From assembly GCA_013398175.1 (NCBI GenBank), contig VZRZ01002687.1:309166-373165 (forward strand): a stretch of 64,000 bases of DNA. Direction: 5' to 3'. The translations under genes were made by a program, and so were the position numbers. Positions within the stretch are counted from its first letter, which is position 1; the number at the start of each line of letters is the position of its first letter. Positions 59,601-64,000 of this stretch are shown piece by piece. This stretch comes from Climacteris rufus (Eukaryota > Chordata > Aves > Passeriformes > Climacteridae). The notes beneath the pieces are model-generated. The model saw only the letters and a program-made list of their open reading frames with translations. It did no database searches and was not told the DNA's origin.

Positions 59601-62600
59601 TTAGTGGATGGAGCTAAAGAAAAGCCCTTTAAAGGGCTAACAGAAATATCCTTGTCAAGGGCAATGAGAATGACACTTTTTTCAGTTATTTCTGGTCACT
59701 GCCTGCTTACCTAAGAAGCAGGTGGTCAGCCTGTTGCTTTCCTGTTAGCTATGAACCAGGAATCTGGAATACAGAAGAAAGTACAAGCCTCAAGAAATAG
59801 CAAAACAATGCCTCATTAAAAAAAGGTGAATAAGCAGATAATGGTTGAAGAGTGGGTTGTGAATCCCACAGTTTATAGTCAGGCTCCACATTTTCATCTA
59901 AAATTTCATTTTGCACACAGCAGTTTTCTGACTTCACTTCCTCAAAGAGCAATTTTCCAACACTATAAAACTACTTGCTACATTGCACCCCATTTATTAA
60001 TTATAAGGCTTTGCCATCAGCCATAAAAAACACACTTTTGTGCTACTTGGCCTATTGGGTGATGTCAGACAAGTCACTTCCCCACCCCATGCCTAATTTT
60101 CCTGTCTGTAAAACCAAGCAACAAAAACAATCAAATCAGCAGCTTTAGCAATACATTCAAGATACAGCATTTTTTTTGTCTGTAATTAAGCAATGTAATC
60201 CATGTGAACAAGCTATTTCTTCTAATTTACATTTACCCAGAACACCTTTACCTTGCCATGGAGAGAGACCAGAGCTTACCTAGAGAGTGATTCTGTCTAT
60301 ATACCCCAGAGCATATTGGACTGTTACCTGTCTTATCATGGTTCAAGTGGGAACAATTCTATTTCTGCCACATAGTCATGGAAAAGTTCTGTCTGTGCAT
60401 ACAAGTGTTAAAAATCTGGTTCCTAGGTAAGAATGCTGCCACCTGGCACAAGTATTCTTCCTTTGTCCTTTAGATAGGAGGTACAAAGTGCCAGGAGTTA
60501 CACAGAACTCTGCAACACCTTCTTTGCTTTTCCTCTTGCACTATCTCAAGTATCATTTCTTGGTGTTCCTGTCTCTTATTTCCAATTAGACCCACCCCTT
60601 GTTTTCAGGTTAATTGATATGTCCATAAGTTAACTCCCTGCTTTCCATGTTCTGTCAAGGGGGGCTTTAAATAACTACACTAAGCAGCTGCAGGGAATCT
60701 GGACAGAGTCAGTACACAACCCTCCAAAAACTCCCCTACTGATAATACCACTCCTATTTATTATGCTTTCCTATGCTGTACCTTTTTAATCCAGGAACTG
60801 ACAAAATGCACATCAGCATTAGTAATGTAAAAAACACTGCAGGTGAGAGGCTTTAATTGTTAGCTAAGCTCAGCTCACATTCCCTTCCCCTGATGAGAAG
60901 CACTGCAAGAGGTGCAGTTTCAGGGAGGCTGTACTGACCTCTCAATGCAATTTCTAATTTGGTCCACCAAGAACTTTTTGGTCAACTTGAACATGAGAAG
61001 TCAGTGCTCAAAAATAAGCCCACTACTAAAGCGATGAGAATTGAGTGACTTAAGACTTATTTGGGGAAGCAGAGAGAAAAGAGATGCAACAGCCATGAAG
61101 GGTGAGGGTGCAAACTTTGGTGTAGTCAGTTGTTCCCCAGTGAAGCATCAGCAGGGAGATGATACGGCTGCTTCTTCCTTTGTTCAGGCCTGTGCAGTCA
61201 TTGTTGCAGCCAATACGTATCATAGATCACTTTTATGACTGCTCCCAGACTCTGTGCCTGGCTGCTGCAGCTTTTATCTCAAACCCAAGGCACCAGCAAG
61301 CTATTGATCACTTCAATATCCGTTCAGTGAAGCTCAGCACTGTCAATTGCTTGGGTTTATTTTTAGCTGCATTATTTCCCATTGGGTTTACTGCATGTGG
61401 AAACAACACATAGAAGGGGCATGAATAAATAACCTATACAAGCTTTCTTTCTGTTTTCTTCTTTAAATGCAATTATTTTTATCAACACTTTGGGGAACAC
61501 CAAGTTAACAATTTAACGTCATAAGACAACCCTGGAGGAAGTATGCAGAGCTTTGATGCCCAAACTCAACACAGAAAATAACAATAGACCAGGATAGGAA
61601 ATGAGTAATTCCATCAAAGAAAAAAAAAGGAAGAGTGAACTACTAGTAAACACATTTTTGTCAAAGTATGTATGCACATCTTTACAGTATTGATTGTACC
61701 TTACTCCGTGAATGTCTCACTGTTAACTAATTAGACCCCTGAAAGAAAACCATTAGTCTACCAAGAAGTTTCATTAATAAATATTTTTCTGATATTTGCA
61801 AAGTCATCTCTTATTTCTCACTGGAACAGCAGAATATCTTTCTTCTCTTTCTCGGGAAGGTCTCCCTAATCCTTCTTTTATGCTGCAGTGATTTCTTACA
61901 AAAAACAGAGACAAACATGCAGAGGAAGAACATCCATCCTTCATGTGGGTAAAAAAACCAGGCCAGACTGAATGAGTAAATAACAGAGCACCATCTGAAT
62001 TCACAAATGCATCTAAAATAGAGTTAAATGCAAAATCAAGGTCTGGTTTCACTGCTTTAAAATGGCTTTGTCATGGGTTAAAATTTCAGAAGAGCCACTT
62101 CAACTTTTACCTGATTATGTCTCTGGCACAGAGTACTGCAGTCAGCATGGCTACACTGATGTTAAGCCCAGAGTAAGTGAGAAGAGCAAGATCAACCACT
62201 TGGGAACAACAGGACTTTATTATGACACTGTCTCAGCTACATTATTACTTTGCTAGAAAAGCTTAGCTAGCTGTAGGTCTGTGCTCCATTCCTTGTCCAC
62301 TTACAGTGTAATACCTCATTTTATTGCCTAACTCCCTACAGAAAGGGAACAAGCATTCAGAGAGAATATTGGTAGATATGGTGCAAGATCACCTTAGAGG
62401 TGGTAAAAAAAATTGCCAGTTTCACTGTCAGATTTCAATGAAAGCAAGGCAGTGATGGAGTCAGTACAAGTTTGATCTTTGTATAATCATTCTTGAAAAG
62501 ATGCATGAAGTCTGACACATGCAGTCAGCTTTTGTCATTCTCAGATCACTTCTTAAAGCCCCAAGTTCTCATTTGAGCTAGACTGAGAATGAAGGAAATC

Positions 62601-64000
62601 AGAAAGGTCTCCCCATCTTGTCTCTCTTTCTCTCTTCATCTGTGGTTATGTCCTTCCTACCTTTTTAGGCATTAACAAAAGTCTGATGTCTTCAAAATTC
62701 CTTGCTGGATTTGAAATTCAATGTCAGTGGGTAATTTGTCTCCCCTGGCATTGCCTAGCTAAGAAAATATTATTTAGGAACAGACAGACTTTCCTTGGGC
62801 CTGATTAGAAGATTCTTTTGCTAACTAGTACCTGTCCTTGTGAAAAACTGGTACTCTAGCTAATGATTTCAGAAGCTGTCCATGAATTCCAGCAGAGACA
62901 CTTAACCCAAGGCTCTGACAAATGGCTCTATGAGAGGATTACACACAACTTCTATCTCCATAAACTGGAGGATTTTTTTCTTTGAACATTAGGCAGGAAC
63001 TCCCAAAAATCAACAGCTCACCTTTGAAGGTACTTCCCTGTCTCTCACTGAACAAACACAAAGCATACACACATTCTTGCTTATAGTGAGCAGTAACAGA
63101 GTTTCCTGTTTGGAAAAAAGTGTATCCTACAAGAGTTGTCCAAAAGCAGGTGCAACTTTTGGTACCTGTGATAGCCCTTGTGAATTGGAAGAAGAGGCAC
63201 AGAGGCACTTTTCATTACCACAGACTTCACATGAGATAGGGGTGATAATTTGTTTTGTTTCAGATACCGACTCAAGCAAAGCATTAATCCAGAGAACTTC
63301 CAACTCTTCACGCAATTACTGAAAGCAGCTTAAATCTGAGTGTTGTGTTAAATGGGTTAGTCTCAAGTGGTATTCCTGTAACACGAGCCTTTGAGCAAAC
63401 AGCACACTTTTCTTCTCAAGTACATTTTGTGGTTATAAAAAACACACTATTATTTTTAATGCCATAACAGCCAGTATTAACAGGTGCCTCCAAAAAGGAG
63501 ATAAAGCACTTTTCCTATGCTAGTCTCAATATTCACATTATCTGATTACATTTTTCTAAGTCACCTTTGTATTTTTACTATAGTTAGAATAATAGATTAA
63601 ACAAACTATCACTTAAAGAGCTGCAAAGGGGATTAATTTGTGACAGAGAAGCAAGTCCCTTTCTTTTCCACGCCAGCTGCTCTCACACCGCGCCTTCAGT
63701 CACGGTCTGCGCTCACAAACCGGGCAATTACTATTTTAAGAAACGGTAAGTTCTTAAAATAATTAACACTTCTTGAGCGCTTCACTCCTCACGTAGTAGG
63801 CAAGGCAAGAGGAGAAAAAGTCCCGACAGGTCTGGTGCAGCCGCATCCCGCAGCCAGCGGCCCCTTCCCCGCAGTGAACCCGCGCCGGGGCTCCCGTCCC
63901 TCGGCTCTCCCGGGGCTCCCGCAGCCCCAGCCCTGCCGTGCCCCGGCTCTCCCGGGGCTCCCGCAGCCCCAGCCCTGCCGTGCCCCGGCTCTCCCGGGGC
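53611..64000 (-). other. BAG3: BAG3 intron 1 (partial)
   Basis: At least 10.4 kb of intron upstream of exon 2, consistent with the long first intron of mammalian BAG3. It contains a GC-richer patch with a plus-strand TATA element near 55.3 kb and becomes CpG-rich from about 63660 to the window end, as expected when nearing the promoter island. The WW-domain exon was not found. No intact transposon was recognised. Confidence 0.75.
63903..64000. repeat. 42-bp GC-rich minisatellite at the window edge
   Basis: Two full copies and one partial copy of a 42-bp unit starting GGCTCTCCCGGGGCTCCCGC, at 63903, 63945 and 63987; the copies are identical where they overlap. The array runs off the end of the window. 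The minus strand is G-rich with many runs of three or more G. Confidence 0.95.

Larger units (their letters stand above)
48230..64000 (-). other. BAG3: BAG3 gene, exons 2 to 4 and most of intron 1
   Basis: BAG3 is a cytosolic co-chaperone. Its BAG domain releases nucleotide from HSP70, its IPV motifs bind small heat-shock proteins HSPB8 and HSPB6, and its WW and proline-rich regions recruit autophagy and signalling partners. It drives chaperone-assisted selective autophagy, especially in muscle. Exons 2, 3 and 4 were placed at 53610-53305, 51544-51164 and 49539-48766, all in phase 0, together encoding 486 residues. Exon 1, with the start codon and WW domain (about 60 residues), was searched for up to position 64000 without success. 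The full protein would be about 546 residues, a little shorter than the human 575. Confidence 0.95.

Noticed and set aside
63660..64000. BAG3 exon 1 or its WW domain in the CpG-rich right end
   Set aside because: No frame on the minus strand shows the WW-domain residues; the stretch is mostly minisatellite.
1..64000. CRISPR arrays, prokaryotic operons, phage or intact retroviral genomes
   Set aside because: Nothing of this kind was seen; the sequence is ordinary vertebrate nuclear DNA with spliced genes and old CR1 fragments.

Overview
The window is vertebrate nuclear DNA, almost certainly from a bird and probably a songbird. It has no operons. It contains short exons with GT-AG borders, long AT-rich introns, CpG-rich promoter patches, an assembly gap inside a GC-rich promoter, and several degraded CR1 LINE 3' ends, the typical avian retroposon. 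Two protein-coding genes can be recognised, both on the minus strand, so transcription runs right to left. In the human genome BAG3 and INPP5F are also neighbours in tandem, so the layout matches known synteny.

Right part (about 48.2-64 kb): BAG3, the HSP70 co-chaperone. Exons 2, 3 and 4 are present and join in frame to give 486 residues, with two identical IPV motifs, a proline-rich region and a complete BAG domain. Exon 1, which carries the WW domain in other vertebrates, is not found and should lie beyond position 64000. More than 10 kb of intron 1 fills the right end and finishes in a GC-rich 42-bp minisatellite.

Middle (about 30-48.2 kb): an intergenic spacer of about 18 kb with no convincing gene. 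It holds CR1 fragments, a 23-bp tandem repeat, an isolated CpG-rich patch, a nested pair of inverted repeats and an AT-rich block with a consensus MEF2 site.

Left part (1 to about 29.9 kb): INPP5F (Sac2), an endosomal phosphoinositide phosphatase. Eleven consecutive coding exons (2 to 12 by the vertebrate model) were mapped, every join keeps the frame, and the last one carries the Sac catalytic motif. The exon 12 donor appears to be GC rather than GT. Exon 1 is most likely inside the 522-bp run of N at 29374-29895. The 3' half of the gene continues to the left of position 1.

I found no previously undescribed biological system. The points most worth checking are the GC splice donor, the nested inverted repeats in the spacer, changes in the BAG3 14-3-3 sites, and an unexplained 213-codon open frame in INPP5F intron 1. 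Gene identities rest on recognising the proteins by eye. Exon borders were set by splice consensus and frame continuity, without alignment software.
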